DNA from: Deroplatys truncata
Taxonomy: Eukaryota > Arthropoda > Insecta > Mantodea > Mantidae
Direction: 5' to 3'
DNA length: 64,000 bases
Assembly (NCBI GenBank): GCA_030765065.1
Contig: CM060990.1
Coordinates: 5,946,001-6,010,000, forward strand
The notes beneath the pieces were generated by a model. It had not been told where the DNA came from. It saw only the letters and a list, made by a program, of their open reading frames with translations, and ran no database searches. The position numbers and the translations under genes are program-made. The stretch's first letter is position 1; the number at the start of each line of letters is the position of its first letter. Positions 51,587 to 63,850 of this stretch are shown in pieces.

Positions 51587-52483
51587 CGAGGGCTGATCAA
51601 TAAAGACTGAGACTGATTTTTTTTTTCACAGTATTTATTACTCCATTTCAATGTTGACATGATATTTTTCAAAGTAGTCCCCTCCTACTTGAATGCACTT
51701 TTTATAGCGTCTCTGCCAGTCCTCGAACACATGGTGCAGGCCATTCTTTGTCAGGTCTTTTGAGAATCGCCTCACTTTTCCTCAGCATGCTTCAGTGCTC
51801 TCAAATTGAATGCTCCGGAGCTTTGCCTTTAGTGATGGGAATAAAAAAGAAATCACAGTGGGCAAGATTGGGGTTATAAGGCAGATGCAGTACACAGGTG
51901 ATGTTGAATTCCTGGACTTGATTTGCGACATGAGGCCATGCATTGTTGTGATGAAGTCGCCACCCATTCTGATGAAGTTCTGGATGTTTCCTTGCAATGA
52001 GCTTCCTCAGTGTAGCCAATACTGGCGTGGAGTACGCTGCTGTAGCAGTAGTGTGAGGAAGAACAACAATCACAGCAGCTGTGTTGATGTTGACTTCAGT
52101 CATAGCAGAAGCCGAAGCACCAGGCCCACCTTGCTTAGCACAGAGGACTCGCCCTTCTTTGAAGTCCTTGAACCACCTAAACACTGTTGCACGAGATAGT
52201 GCATCTTCACCATATGCTTGCTTCAGCTTTTCCAAAGTTTCAGAGGCTGTATGATTTAAACAAAAACAAAATTTTATTGCTCCTCTCGTGTCGAGTGGTA
52301 TGCGAAATTCAAGTAGGGTCAACAATATACAACATTACTACCAACCTACCGATACAAGAGTGCTGCCGTCTATGGGCATTATACATGAAACCTCGCTCTT
52401 TTCAAATATTCATGGTAGAGACAGGAAACTCTCAAGAAAGCTACAGGAAAAAATCAGTCTCAGTCTTTATTCATCAGCCCTCG
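51587..52483 (-). mobile_element. Mariner element, internally deleted
   Basis: Inverted ends CGAGGGCTGATCAATAAAGA (left) and the complement of CGAGGGCTGATGAATAAAGA (right), each followed by CTGAGACTGATTTTTT, are flanked by TA on both sides. The length is 897 bp, shorter than a full mariner of about 1.3 kb. Confidence 0.88.
51801..52325 (-). pseudogene. Mariner transposase, internal deletion and mutated catalytic site
   Basis: The open frame begins with the mariner N-terminal helix-turn-helix (IKFCFCLNHTASETLEKLKQ, then ATVFRWFKDFKEGR). It then jumps across a deletion to the catalytic end (ELHQNGWRLHHNNAWPHVAN, then NPNLAHCDFFF). In mariner the second motif is HHDNA: here the catalytic Asp is Asn. 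The third site reads NPNLAHCDFF, with its Asp present. The first catalytic Asp is lost in the deletion. The protein cannot catalyse transposition, although the frame is open for 174 codons. Confidence 0.85.
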
Positions 52484-52794
52484 TATATTCTTTTTTTAAT
52501 GTTTTGTACCATTCATTATATGGCTCAAATTTTGTCATACAGTAAAATTCATACATGGATTTCACCCTTTCTCTTAGAATTGTTATTTCAATACTCAACG
52601 GTACTGTTTGTTTAGCTTTTGCTATAAGTCATTTAACTTTTAAAGAGCAAGCAAGATTGAAGTATTGTAATACAATTTTAAAAAAAATGCATCCAATTTG
52701 TTCATTAGCATCAGTTACTGAGTGCACAGAATCCCAGTTTTCAAATTTTAGTATCTCCTATAGAGTACTTAAATTATGGTCATTGATTACCCTT

Positions 52795-53478
52795 TTATGT
52801 GCCCACATTACATTTTTTTACTTTACAATTATAGTTGTATATATCTATTTTTGCCCAATGCTCAGATATGTGAAAATCTTTAACAAATGCAACATGTTGG
52901 GTAGGCTCTATATTTGTCATTATATAATCTATTGCAGTTGCAGATGTATTTGAGATTGTAATTAGACAATTTATTGCATTATATAAGTTAAGACTAGTAA
53001 AGATATTGCATAGCTGCCTATAATCATGAGAGTTACCATTTGAATTTATATTAATATCACCTATTAACCCAAGTTTTTGTTCCTTAATAGCTAGCCTCAC
53101 TATGATGTTATTAAGATTTTTAAGAAACACATTTAAATTAGGATTAGGTGATCTATAAATACCTATCACTACAATTACACCAGTTTCAGTTGAAATTCTA
53201 AATGCACAACATTCAAGATCCATTTCCTTATTGTAGTTATGTATATTCCGGAATTCATTGAAGACTAAATTTTCCTTTACATATATCGCTACATCACCAG
53301 CTTTATGTTTTTCCTACAAAAATGGGTGGTTAAAGTGTAGTCTTGTAACTTGGCAAACACTATTTCATTACTTATAAGTCCATGTTCAGCAATTACAGTA
53401 ATATATGCATTAATTTCATTAAGCAACATATTCAACATATCAGTTTTATTAGACATATACTGAACATTTTGATGAAAT
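52795..53478 (-). pseudogene. LINE-1 endonuclease domain
   Basis: Minus-strand frames begin near 53478 with FHQNVQYMSNKTDMLNMLLN and AEHGL. A shift near 53300 leads to 53223-52795: CCAFRISTETGVIVVIGIYR, LGLIGDININS, and AIDYIMTNIE with SEHWAKI in place of the usual SDH-type end. These are the motifs of an apurinic-type endonuclease that nicks target DNA to prime reverse transcription. The frames are joined only by frameshifts. The 5' edge is cut by the LTR element at 53481. Confidence 0.78.
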
Positions 53479-53480
53479 AT

Positions 53481-53988
53481 TGTGACGTATGCAGAGATTA
53501 TAGCACATACGCCTCTCTGGTCACCGGGATTCGAGATGGCAGTTGGAGTTTGGGTAGGGGGAACTAAGAATCTTAGGAGGGGTTGAGTTGTTTGCCATCT
53601 CTGACGCTTTAGTAGCGTTACTTGGGACAAGAGAGTCAGTGGGCAACCTTCGAGTAGCAAGGTCGTGGAACGGCCATCTCCGTGCAAAGGCAAGCATGGC
53701 GTCCTCGCCCGGCAGACACATGGGGTAAGAAATCCGTTTTTATATAATAAATTCATCAGCCATCCATTCTCTTGTTATATTAATTATGATAGTGTAGAGT
53801 TCCTTTCTTCCTTCTAAGCCATGTAGCGTCCCTTTTTGCCAGTGATTAATAATATTTTTGTACTTTCTTTAGCTGCGTCCCTCGTCGTAGCCTCGCCGTG
53901 TAATAAGTTGGTTAATTTTCTCGGTACCCCTTTGCAAGCGAGTCGCTCACCATCATTTTTGAGTAAATAGTAAGAAGAGGCTACGACA
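53481..53988 (+). repeat. 5' LTR of the pol-less element
   Basis: 508 bp, matching 57328-57831. The largest difference is a 4-bp insertion near 53937. Followed by a candidate primer-binding region TGGTGGAGGGCCGGGC at 53991. Confidence 0.9.
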
Positions 53989-56900
53989 ATTGGTGGAGGG
54001 CCGGGCATAATTTAATTTTTTTTCTGAGGTTTTAAGTGCAAAATTTTTTTTCTCTGTAAAATGTAATGGTTTTTGGTCCTCCACGTGGTTGCTAAAAATG
54101 TGAATCTGTTTCTTGGCTTAAGGGTAAGGGTTTCAGTGGTATAATTTGTGATTTCTATATTCTAAATTTTTGTTGTTTTGATTTCTGAAAGTCCCGTGTC
54201 TAAATTTTAATTTTAAGTTCATTTTTATATTTTGCTCCATTGTCTGCCGGCGCGACGCTAAAACTCCTGGCTCCATTTTTCCCCTTATTTGGCTTCATTT
54301 CTACTAAATTCTATCACTGTGCTAAGTTATTCGTGCTGGTCATTTTGAAGTATATATTTTCGTGAATTGTGAAAAGTGAATTGTGAAAATTGGGTGATAT
54401 TTGTAACGTTGATAATATAGTTGCGTGTGTGAGCTGATTTACGTAACATTGCATTTATTGGTTGCGTCATCTTGTAAGTATTAACGACTCGAAAGTGCAG
54501 CAAATATTTCAAAATTTGTGTGTTGTGTGTTTAAAACCTGCGTGTGTATAAAAAGTGTGGTGCTTTGTTTGGAATAATAAAATAATAAAACGAAAGAAGT
54601 CGAGTATATATATTGAAAATTTATTTTTTTTTGCATTGTGCACTCGCGGTAAGAATAGTGGTAAAGATAATGATGATAATTTTGCTTCACCGTTGCCAAG
54701 TTTGGTTTATTTAGTTACGCAATGCATATTTTTGGGGAAAAATGTTTCACAATTACTCATGTAAGTAAAAGTTTCAGGAGCTACTACCAGCCTTGCCAGT
54801 ATCTTCACCTAATTAGGTTTGATGTGCCTCTAATATGGACCAGTACGATGTGGATGTTGATGAATCAGCTATATGTGTGTTACCAGATTTTGGAAAATTA
54901 CACTGGAATTTTGTGGTAAAAAGAATAAGAAAAAAAAACAACCTGTAAGTATGTGTACATTCTGTGTGCTAAAGTTTGGACGAATGAAACAGTTTCACGA
55001 CTCACACAGGTATGCTAAATTTTTATTGTTTCACTGACTGATGCTTAATTAAGCTTTTTTCAGGAATAATGTGCGATATGAATGTCTCTGCTAAATTAAA
55101 AGTATATTATTATTTGGTGTAACTAAAATTTTGAATTATGTTTTGGGCATTGCAAATCATTTGTTTTGTTGTGTTATGCTGCAGGAATGTGTTGAATGTG
55201 TACCATGTGCTTAATTGAGCTTTCATTTTCAGGAATGTTCTGTGACAGTATTGTTTTGAGTAATGATGTGATTTTGTTTTGTTGCATTCGATTTGATTTG
55301 ATTTGATTTTGGGTTTCATTATGATGCTGTGATCTTTTATTTGCAGAAAATTGTTGCATGAATAGTGTGTGTATGTATGTGTATATTTGAGGTTATGTGA
55401 TATATGTGAGATTTGCCTCGGTGGAAGTGCGTAAGAGTAACCCCGATGGTGTAGTTTGAGGTTATGTGAGAGATACGAGTTGATATATGCCTCGGTGGAA
55501 GTGCGTAAGAGTAACCCCGACGGTGGTAAAGTGAGAGATGAGAGGAGAAGAGATGAGATGTCAGCTTCGGTGGAAGTGCCAAAGTGTAACCCCAATAGTT
55601 GAAGGGTAAATGTGTTGATTTTTCAGGAGGGCTACATGTACCTGGAAAGTTGATTTGATGTGATGATTTGGGAGATTTTGGTTATTGGTGTTGCTGTAAC
55701 GTTCCCAGTATAGCGTGTGTGATGTATTCACACGAGTGAGTTAATGTATTGAAGTGAATGCAATGAGAATAATTTTTTTGTGTTTATGCAACAAGTTTAT
55801 TACCATCTTAGATAGCAAGTTTTAATACCACCTGTTTTCCAGCTTAATTTTGATTCGGAGGATGTGGATGCAACAGTATAATGTCATGTTATTTGTGTCA
55901 TTCCTGAAATGTTAATGTGAATTCTTTAAGGTTATGCCTATGTCAGATATTTTTGACTTTGCAGCATGTTGAATGAGACACGTCAGTGAAGATGTTCTGT
56001 TTTCGCAGTAATTACTGTCCAAGAGAAAATTGAAAGTTGAGATAAAGATGATGATGATGACTGAAGTAATGATGATGATTGAAATACTGATGATAATGAT
56101 GATGATTATGATTGAGATTGAAATACTGATGATAATGATGATGATTATGATTGAGATTGAGATGATGAGGACAATAATGAGATGAAGAAGAAGATAGTAA
56201 TGTAGAGGAGAATTTGTGTTAGTGACAGTAGAGTATGATTATTGTAGTTTGAATATGTACTGTGTATTTATTTTTTTTTGAAGTTTGTAGGAATGCATAC
56301 AGTAGTTTTGAGTAGCTAGTTAAGCGAGTGTTGTGTATAATTTGGGCCATGGTCAGTGTGAATGAGTTCATTTCATTGTCATGTATGAATGTATTGTAAG
56401 TGCACTTATTTTCTCTTCATTAATGGTACCAGCTGGTTAAGAAATAATATTGGGATCCCAAATAAGTTTATATTGTTTTGTCATGTTATTGTATGGAAAC
56501 AATGAATGTTACTGATATAATGTTAATGTATTCTGGTTCTTTTGTCATTCTGTGTTTGGATTTTAAAGCATTGTGTGTTAAATTTTGGATGGTAACCCCC
56601 TATAAAATTTAGTTTTTATGTCAACATGTCATTTTTTCTCTCTTTGCCCCATGTTAAAAGAATTTATTGAGTGCAAACCTTCTGGACATTTAAAATATTT
56701 GATTGTAAATGACATACTATTTTTTTTTATGTGTGATTATTTGTTGGAGCACCCTTTCTACTGTTTTGTGGTTTTTGTTGTAGTTATTTTGCTGATGGCG
56801 GAGCTCGAGCGGATAAGACGAGCACCCCCGCTTGTCACGCCAGAGGTTCCAGAGACACCACAGGAGAGATGCCGTGCAGCCACTACACTGCAGTGGCATA

Positions 56901-57327
56901 AGGAGCCACTATTTTGGGGGGCAGTCCAAGCCAGCGACTGCCCACCCCTTCTTCATCTCCAATGACCTGCAGAATCAGAAACTTTACAACCAGGATAATT
57001 CGTCATTGTGGGTGATCTACAACCTCCACCCACAAACAGTTACGTCAGACATCAACCCAGGTGCAGTGTAGTGTGCGTGTGAAAGAGGCAGCGTGGTGTG
57101 TGTGCGTGTGCTGGGTGCTCGAGCATAAGTGCTCTAATGATACATGATCTGTAAAGACTCGAGACTCTTAAAAATGCTGCCCAGTTTGATTCCTTTTATA
57201 TCTTCGTGTGGGTGTTCCACACACATGTTTAATGTTTCTCTTTGTTGTCATTTTTGCTTTTGTAATTGTTTTGCGTAATATTTGCCTTGTGTCGACGAGG
57301 GCGTCGATCTCGGTGGCCAGGGGGAAA
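53989..57327 (+). other. Non-coding interior of the pol-less LTR element
   Basis: No reverse transcriptase, integrase or gag motif. It holds three imperfect units around CTCGGTGGAAGTG...GTAACCCC (about 55413-55600), GATGAT-rich repeats (56047-56170), and a short frame at about 56780-56965 (MAELERIRRAPPLVTPEVPE and on) of unknown nature. Long T/G-rich stretches suggest a structural RNA role rather than protein coding, but that is inference. Confidence 0.6.
55385..55602 (+). repeat. Three imperfect tandem units in the pol-less LTR element
   Basis: Units share GAGGTTATGTGA (first two units), then CGGTGGAAGTGCGTAAG (third: CGGTGGAAGTGCCAAAG), then AGTAACCCCGA or a close variant. The spacing is about 70-80 bp. 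Within a unit, the GGTGG and ACCCC blocks could pair into a stem-loop. Confidence 0.7.
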
Positions 57328-57831
57328 TGTGACGTATGCAGAGATTATAGCACATACGCCTCTCTGGTCACCGGGATTCGAGATGGCAGTTGGAGTTTGG
57401 GTAGGGGGAACTAAGAATCTTAGGAGGGGATGAGTTGTTTGGCATCTCTGACGCTTTAGTAGCGTTACTTGGGACAAGAGAGTCAGTGGGCAACCTTCGA
57501 GTAGCAAGGTCGTGGAACAGCCATCTCCGTGCAAAGGCAAGCATGGCGTCCTCGCCCGGCAGACACATGGGGTAAGAAATCCGTTTTTATATAATAAATT
57601 CATCAGCCATCCATTCTCTTGTTACATTAATTATGATAGTGTAGAGTTCCTTTCTTCCTTCTAAGCCATGTAGCGTCCCTTTTTGCCAGTGATTAATAAT
57701 ATTTTTGTACTTTCTTTAGCTGCGTCCCTCGTCGTAGCCTCGCCGTGTAATAAGTTGGTTAATTTTCTCGGTACCCCTTTGCGAGTCGCTCACCATCATT
57801 TTTGAGTAAATAGTAAGAAGAGGCTACGACA
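57328..57831 (+). repeat. 3' LTR of the pol-less element
   Basis: 504 bp, partner of 53481-53988, preceded by a polypurine tract and followed by the ATAT duplication. Confidence 0.9.
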
Positions 57832-57835
57832 ATAT

Positions 57836-58479
57836 CCTAAGTGTTCTTTTTAGTTATATGTTGGGTCTAGTTTCCTTATTACCACTGTGGCAGGTTTATC
57901 TCCCCTTTAGAGGATACAACCATTGGTTTTTTTAGGTTTACTTAATGGTGATCTATTAGTTTACTAATCTCATGAGCTAAGTAGTTTTTGCCAGCAGAAT
58001 TTAAATGAAGAACATGGGTAGTGCGAAATTTTCTTTCCAGTTTACCTATATCAACTACTTTTACATTAGTAAATCTTCAGCAAAACATTTTACTTACCAG
58101 GGATGCTGCATCAGATCATACCTATGAGGTATATTGTAATAACAATTTCCCTATTCAATATTTTCGTAGCAAGTGTTCTAACCTGTTTAACATTTCTTGA
58201 GCATCATTCCTGTGTACATCATTAGCACCCACTATTATGATATCCATTTGTACACTGATATCTTTTAGGACATCATTCATTGCTTGGTCAAACTTAGCAA
58301 CTTTCACATAACCTGTAATAGTACGTATTTGTATGATTATACACTTTTGCCACAACATCACATGCATGGTTGTCCCCATGTATTGCAATTTTCAATTTTC
58401 CTTTTCCTTGATTAGAAGGTAACATCCTTTCCCTCATTTGTTGTATCCCATTCTCCTCTTGTTCTTGTTCAGCAATCAT
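57836..58479 (-). pseudogene. LINE-1 ORF1 segment, SGNH-esterase-like
   Basis: Frames 58294-58479 and 58155-58388 overlap by a frameshift. They carry LKIAIHGDNHACDVVAKV, then IIIVGANDVHRNDAQEML. This spacing resembles the esterase-like domain in ORF1 of some CR1-type LINEs, where the blocks are GDSH and GxND. Here the Ser position is Asn, so an esterase would be inactive. The family link is by motif resemblance only. Upstream is a Glu/Gln-rich start. Confidence 0.5.
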
Positions 58480-58589
58480 TCGGCATTCACGCCAAAATAT
58501 TTAATCATACAATTTCAGACTATTCCACATTCAGTAAATCATTCTACTTTTGACCAATAAAGCAAAGGAAACACTGAATTTCAAATGTC

Positions 58590-61048
58590 GTGGCTTAGCC
58601 TTTGGCTAAAAAAAAAACTGATATCCAACAAAACAGTCAGGGCACCTGTAATACCTCAAAATACTATGAATGGCAATATTGTCTGTTTTAACAACAGTCA
58701 AACTGGAGCAATAGAGACATCTCAACCTTCTCCAGGTGTTCCCTGCTTTATTAACATTTCCAGAGGTGGTGGTAGCTTTTGTCTATATCTCTGCTCAGAT
58801 ATGATTTTTATTAGTATTTTTATTATGTTGAAATAATTTCTTCTTCTAATCTTTATGTGATTTGTTTCAAACATGAAATGGTCTAAATCCTCTCTATGTT
58901 TTGGTTTTCTCTTATTTTGACACTGACATTATAACACATACAAAATGCAAGGCATGTAAATGGCCATAGCTTAACTACTTTCCGCTCAAAAACAAAAGGG
59001 TTGCAAAGCCTCGTAACCATAATATTAAAATTCCATTTGAAGTAAAAAAGATTAGCGGAAAAATGAAGGATTACCATACCTTCTATAAATCAACAAACTT
59101 AGTTATTTATAGGGATAAATATAAATGTCTAAAAAGCAGTATGCCCAAGAACTGATTAATATAAAGAGATAATAATTTAGTGAAGAAATAATTAAAGCAA
59201 ATAATAAGGCAAAAACGATATGGGGAATTGCAAAAGAACATCACGTAAACAATAAGATATTTGAAAACATAACCTTAGAAGAAAACGCGCAGGTAGTAAA
59301 AAATCCTAAAGATGTTTGTCAGATCTTCAATAATTACTTTTTAAAAATGGGAATCAATAAAATCAGTCAGATTAGTGATACAACTCAGGGGGCAAATGGA
59401 CTATTATCTTCCATTTATCTAAAAGGAACCACTAAAACAGAATTAGAAAAAATAATAAACAAACTAAATAATAATATGTCAACAGGATGGGGTGACATAT
59501 CCACAAAAACACTAAAACATTGTAAATATACCTTACTAGATATACTGGAGCACCTGATAAATACATTACTAATTGAGGAATCTTTCCCCGACTGTTTAAA
59601 AATAAGCATAGTTCGGCCAATATTTAAAAAAGGCAATAAAACAAAAGTAGAAAATTAAGGCCTATTTCCTTAACTTCTGTCTTTGCTAAAGTTTTCGAAA
59701 AAGTGCTAAAAAATAGATTACTTAACTTTCTAAATAAATTTAATATACTAAGTAAATCCCAACATGGATTCAGAAAAAATCACTCCACAACCACTGCTAT
59801 AGCAGAGCTATATCATACTATACTCCAAGGGCTTGAAAATGACGAGAAGATCACAGGGATATTCCTTGATTTATCTAAAGCATTTGACAGTGTATCGCAT
59901 GTAATGCTGCTAAATAAACTGCAGAAATATGGCATAAGGGGAAAATTTCACACAATATTAAGATCCTATCTTGAAAACAGGAAACAATGTACAGTAGTCA
60001 GAACCAAGAGTAAACACAAAAAAGAATCTATCACATCCAATTATGGAAACGTCAAAGCGGTAGTACCTCAAGGATCTGTCCTAGGGCCAATACTATTTTT
60101 TACTTTATATAAATGATCTTCCAATAACTCCACAGTCCAAAACAGTGACGTATGCAGACGACACCTCATTAATATTTGGACACAATGAAGTAAACGAAAT
60201 GGAGAAAATAATAACCACAGAAACGCAAATTATTTACAATTATCTTACAAACAATAGCCTGAAAGTTAATCTTCAAAAAACAATAACAGTAATGTTCCAA
60301 CACCGCAATAACAGGTATAGCAATAAAAGTCCTATAAATGTAATGATAAATGGTGAACCTATCCAGTAATTAGATAAAATAAAATTCTTAGGGGTAATTA
60401 TCGATGAAAACCTAACCTTTAGACAGCATATTGACTACATATGTAAGAAGGTAAGTACAGATCTCTACTTAATAAGGAACCTAGCAAATTACTTAAATTC
60501 TGAACATCTGAAATTGACCTACTATGGAATAATACATCCACATCTACAATATGCAGTTGAGGTTTGGGGCAGCTCTTGTATAACTAACATGAGCAGATTA
60601 CTAGTTTTACGGAAGAAATGTTTAAGATGTATATATAATGTAAATAGAAGAGAATCATGCACAAATGTCTCTGTAGATAACAAAATTCTAACGGTAGTAT
60701 CTTTATATGTATTTAAAGTAGTCATGTTTGTAGTTAGTAAAGACAGAGTAGGTAACTTAAATAAGCACTATCACAACCATGAAACAAGGTCACAAAACAA
60801 TTACCATAGAATAACTGTAAATAAGAAGTCAACAGACAAAGATCCCTTAATAATGGGAAAAATACTATTCAATAAATTACCGACTTCAGTAAAAACAAAA
60901 AAAGGGAAACTGTTTAAAAATGAACTAAACAAATATCTAATACAAAAATGTTTGTATAGGCTGGATGAATTGTAATATAAATAAATGCATATATTTTCTG
61001 ACGTATCCGACAACATGTAAGTGTTATTATGGATAAAAATAAATATAT

Positions 61049-61051
<3 letters not shown>
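58590..61051 (+). mobile_element. LINE-2 (CR1/Jockey type), 5' truncated, (AAT)n tail
   Basis: A plus-strand LINE with RT from about 59200 to 60975, a short 3' untranslated region and a long AAT tail. The 5' limit is uncertain: coding-like pieces extend back to about 58930, and a plus-strand segment from about 58590 may belong to it. No endonuclease motif was seen. Its RT resembles that of LINE-1 but is a different family. Confidence 0.75.
59187..60975 (+). pseudogene. LINE-2 reverse transcriptase, few lesions
   Basis: Blocks in order: AKTIWGIAK-type start near 59208, KISIVRPIFKKGNKTKVEN (59602-59655), QHGFRKNHSTTTAIAEL, GIFLDLSKAFDSVSH (catalytic Asp), AVVPQGSVLGPILFF, TYADDTSLIFGH (both palm Asp, 60148), IKFLGVIIDENLTFRQHI, and YAVEVWGSS. 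Lesions are few: a 1-nt deletion at about 59656, one extra T in a run near 60100, and a TAA at 60367-60369. All catalytic residues remain. The RT would polymerise element cDNA at a nicked target. Confidence 0.85.

Positions 61052-61131
<80 letters not shown>
61052..61131. repeat. (AAT)n tail of LINE-2
   Basis: About 26 uninterrupted AAT units just after the LINE-2 3' end, the type of tail made by template slippage in some LINE clades. Confidence 0.93.
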
Positions 61132-61134
<3 letters not shown>

Positions 61135-61139
61135 GTTCT

Positions 61140-62249
61140 GCATGTTACACTGAATGAAATATTATAGTAGCTTGTTTTCTTTTCCTTTGAGCACTAGATT
61201 CATCATAAAAAAATCTGATCACTCCAGACATACATCACCTCACTACTCAGTGATGCATTTTAGTGTGAAAGCACAATTAAATCTATGGACAGTTCAGAAG
61301 AAACTGAAAAGATTATTCTTCTACAATTTTTGGTAGAATCACCACATTTTGTACAGTTTACCATTAAAGATTCCTATGTTCATTGCAGTAAATATACAAA
61401 AACTACATGTAAAATAAATGGGAATTCCATTTTATAAGAATCCTTGAAGACCTACTAGTACTGCTGCTTTCTGTCACACACACTCAAACACATTTGTGGA
61501 ACAACCATCACAAAATGGAACAGGGAGCACAGTTACTTTACAGTGAAAAAATATCAATAGAATTAACAGTATGAAGAATATCTACAATTTAAAAACCAAT
61601 GATTGCCTAATAAACCTTGAAGTTCTTCCACCTGAACCCCTTTACAGATTCATCCACAAGATACCAGGTTCCAAATCACACTGAAGCAATTCCAATAAGC
61701 AGTCTATCCCCAGTGGAGAATGGGAGTGAATTCATCCAAAACCAATTTGAGTAAATTTTACTAAGTAAATGAAGTTTATAAACATGCAACTTATTCTATA
61801 GTTAAAAGTTAGTTAAACACTTTGCTTAATTATTTCACCTCGACACAAGTAACTCATAATCATGTATTAGAAATGTTATGGTGGAGGTTATCCAATCAAA
61901 GAAAAGGGAAAGAAAGACACAGTAAAGCTTGAAGAAAATGGAATGTGTATAATTTGGAAGTATGTCTAAAACATACAAATATTTCGGTCTCAATGCATGC
62001 AATACATTTTTATATGTCAATTGTTTATATAAAACGGAACATGTAAATGGAATGCAAATTTTAAGATTTAATTAATAATTCATTGCATAATGCAGAAAAA
62101 AAACAGCACTGTGTGTACTACTGCATTACGATATATCTTTGTTACTCGCGTCTATACAAGAACACTACTTCTTAGCATGAAGACTGTACAGCCCTAAAAG
62201 TACTGTTAGGGTGTAAAAGGGAGTGTGGCTTTTGTTCCATTCAGCAATG
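61140..62249. other. Host DNA without recognised feature
   Basis: No coding motif, exon, repeat array or terminal repeat was recognised in this AT-rich stretch. Confidence 0.5.
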
Positions 62250-63850
62250 GGGATTACCTGGCCAGAATCGAGTACCCCAAAGAAATGCACTAACTGTATT
62301 ATTTTCTATTTTCCTCCAGGCATCAGTTTCAGTTGACTTGTAGCACTTTATAGTGACATCATGTCAAACAAAAAGTATGTGTCGCTAACACTTAATGAAA
62401 AGATGAAGGTGATCAAGGCAAGTGAGAAAGATAAAATTTCTGTGTGTAAACTAATGTTGTGTTTCAAATGTGGTAAAATACAAATTTATGAAACTTTCAA
62501 GAACAAACATAAGATAAAGAATGAGTGGATAAGGGAACAGGCAAATAAAAGAAAGACAAAGAAAATGGGAAATTAAAAAGTTAACAAGATAGTGTGGGAA
62601 TGGTTCGTAAGTGCGAGGGCAAACAACCTACCCTAGTCTGGACCATGTTACAAAGGGAGGTTCTAAAGTCACTTAAGAGCTAGAGAATATGGAGTTTAAG
62701 GCATCAAAAGGATGGCTGGACACAACATGTGTAATGAAGTGTGTGGGTAGGCTAAGAATGTGCAGTAAAGTGTAGTGGCAGAATGGAAGACAAAACTGCA
62801 CAACCTAATTGTGGATTATGGCCCTAAAGATTTGTTCAGTTTTGATGAAATGGGACTGCTTTATCTTCACTAACTTCAAAATCTCTCACAATTCAAGGTG
62901 AAATGTGCATCAGTGGAAAAATGTCCAAGGAAAGCCTCACTGTACTGTTGTGCAGAAACATGTTAGGTGAAATGGAGATGCTACTGGTTACTGGAAAGGT
63001 GGGGAACATCACTGTTTCACAAATGTATATGTCATATGGCAAAGTAACAAAAACGCATGGAATGTAAGTGGTCTTATGGAAGAGTGGCTGGACTCTTTCA
63101 ATGCCAAAAAGAAAATAGCCAAGTATTCCTTTTCCTAGACAATGCACCCTGCCACCCCAATGTCAAGTTATCAAATGTGAAATTGGCTTGATTCCTGCCT
63201 GATTCAACCAGCATCATACAACCCATGGACTGGAGAGTTATTTACAATTCAAGATTCATTATAGGTGATTACTGATGCAGTCTCTTATTCTAAGTGTTGA
63301 AAAAGCTGAAAGTGCATTTGCTCTTACATGGTCAGTTTCTGTCCTGGATGCAGTGAATTGGATTGATCTGCCAGTAAGGGAGTTAAAGCTTGAAACCGTC
63401 ACCAAGTGCTTCAACAAAGTGAGGTTTGGAGATGATAAACAAGACACTTCTGTACTCATCAAAGCTGAAGAAAATGCAGCAGCAATTGCTGAAGTAATTA
63501 AAATGCATAACATTTCATGCAGTCCAGATCACTACATTTGAAGTAATGACATCCTGTCAACTCACTCCACTTACTTCGACAACAATCTAATAGAAATCTG
63601 CATCACAGAAGATAAGGAGCAAATGCAGAAAGAAGGGGAACAAAGCAAATATGTCCCCCCACAAAAAATAAATATGCCTGACGATGCAACTGCATACATA
63701 AACCATGTTATGCAATTTACAGAACACACAAATTCTCCCAACTGTTGGAACTATTGTGAACAGAAAATTCCAATAGGTTTCCCTCTTTGATATGTGGCGA
63801 GAAAAGTGAGTGAGAATAAGGCAAATAAACCTAGAGATAATAATCAAGAA
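62250..63850 (+). mobile_element. Pogo/Tigger-like DNA transposon relic
   Basis: A plus-strand remnant with a CENP-B-type helix-turn-helix start (62361) and a DDE-type catalytic region in broken frames to about 63540. The ends are unclear: I found no convincing inverted repeats or TA duplication, so the limits are approximate. Confidence 0.65.
62361..63541 (+). pseudogene. Pogo/Tigger-like transposase, decayed
   Basis: The first frame, MSNKKYVSLTLNEKMKVIKA, reads like the N-terminal helix-turn-helix of CENP-B/pogo proteins (LTLxEKxxVI). Later fragments include FLDNAPCHPN-like codons near 63133-63162, IIQPMDW near 63214-63234 (the conserved QPMD box), and a C-terminal part 63275-63541 with WSVSVLDAVNWIDLPVRELK. 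Stops and shifts separate these. This is a non-functional relic; the order of motifs is normal for the family. Confidence 0.7.

Larger units (their letters stand above)
53481..57831. mobile_element. Pol-less LTR element (large non-autonomous retrotransposon)
   Basis: LTRs 53481-53988 and 57328-57831 (508 and 504 bp, nearly identical) start TGTGACGTATG and end GGCTACGACA. ATAT lies on both sides (53477-53480 and 57832-57835), a 4-bp target duplication. A purine tract CCAGGGGGAAA precedes the right LTR, so the element reads on the plus strand. The internal 3.3 kb has no gag or pol motif. It fits the large non-autonomous LTR class. It interrupts LINE-1 upstream of its endonuclease. Confidence 0.9.
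39428..58480 (-). mobile_element. LINE-1 (CR1/Jockey type) split by four later insertions
   Basis: Minus-strand pieces from right to left: an ORF1 segment (57836-58479), endonuclease (52795-53478), start of RT (about 49250-49740), rest of RT (39903-40640), 3' untranslated region (39428-39902) and the simple tail. Between them lie a pol-less LTR element (53481-57831), a mariner (51587-52483), a Harbinger-like element (49750-51431) and Gypsy-2 (40653-49159). Without these, the LINE is about 3.7 kb. The order and orientation of all pieces agree with one original insertion. Confidence 0.82.

Noticed and set aside
53289..53756. A 155-codon minus-strand frame spanning the LTR edge (and its relative at 57229-57603)
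   Set aside because: Part lies in the LTR of the pol-less element and only the left part (below 53480) is LINE-1 endonuclease. The fusion is accidental.
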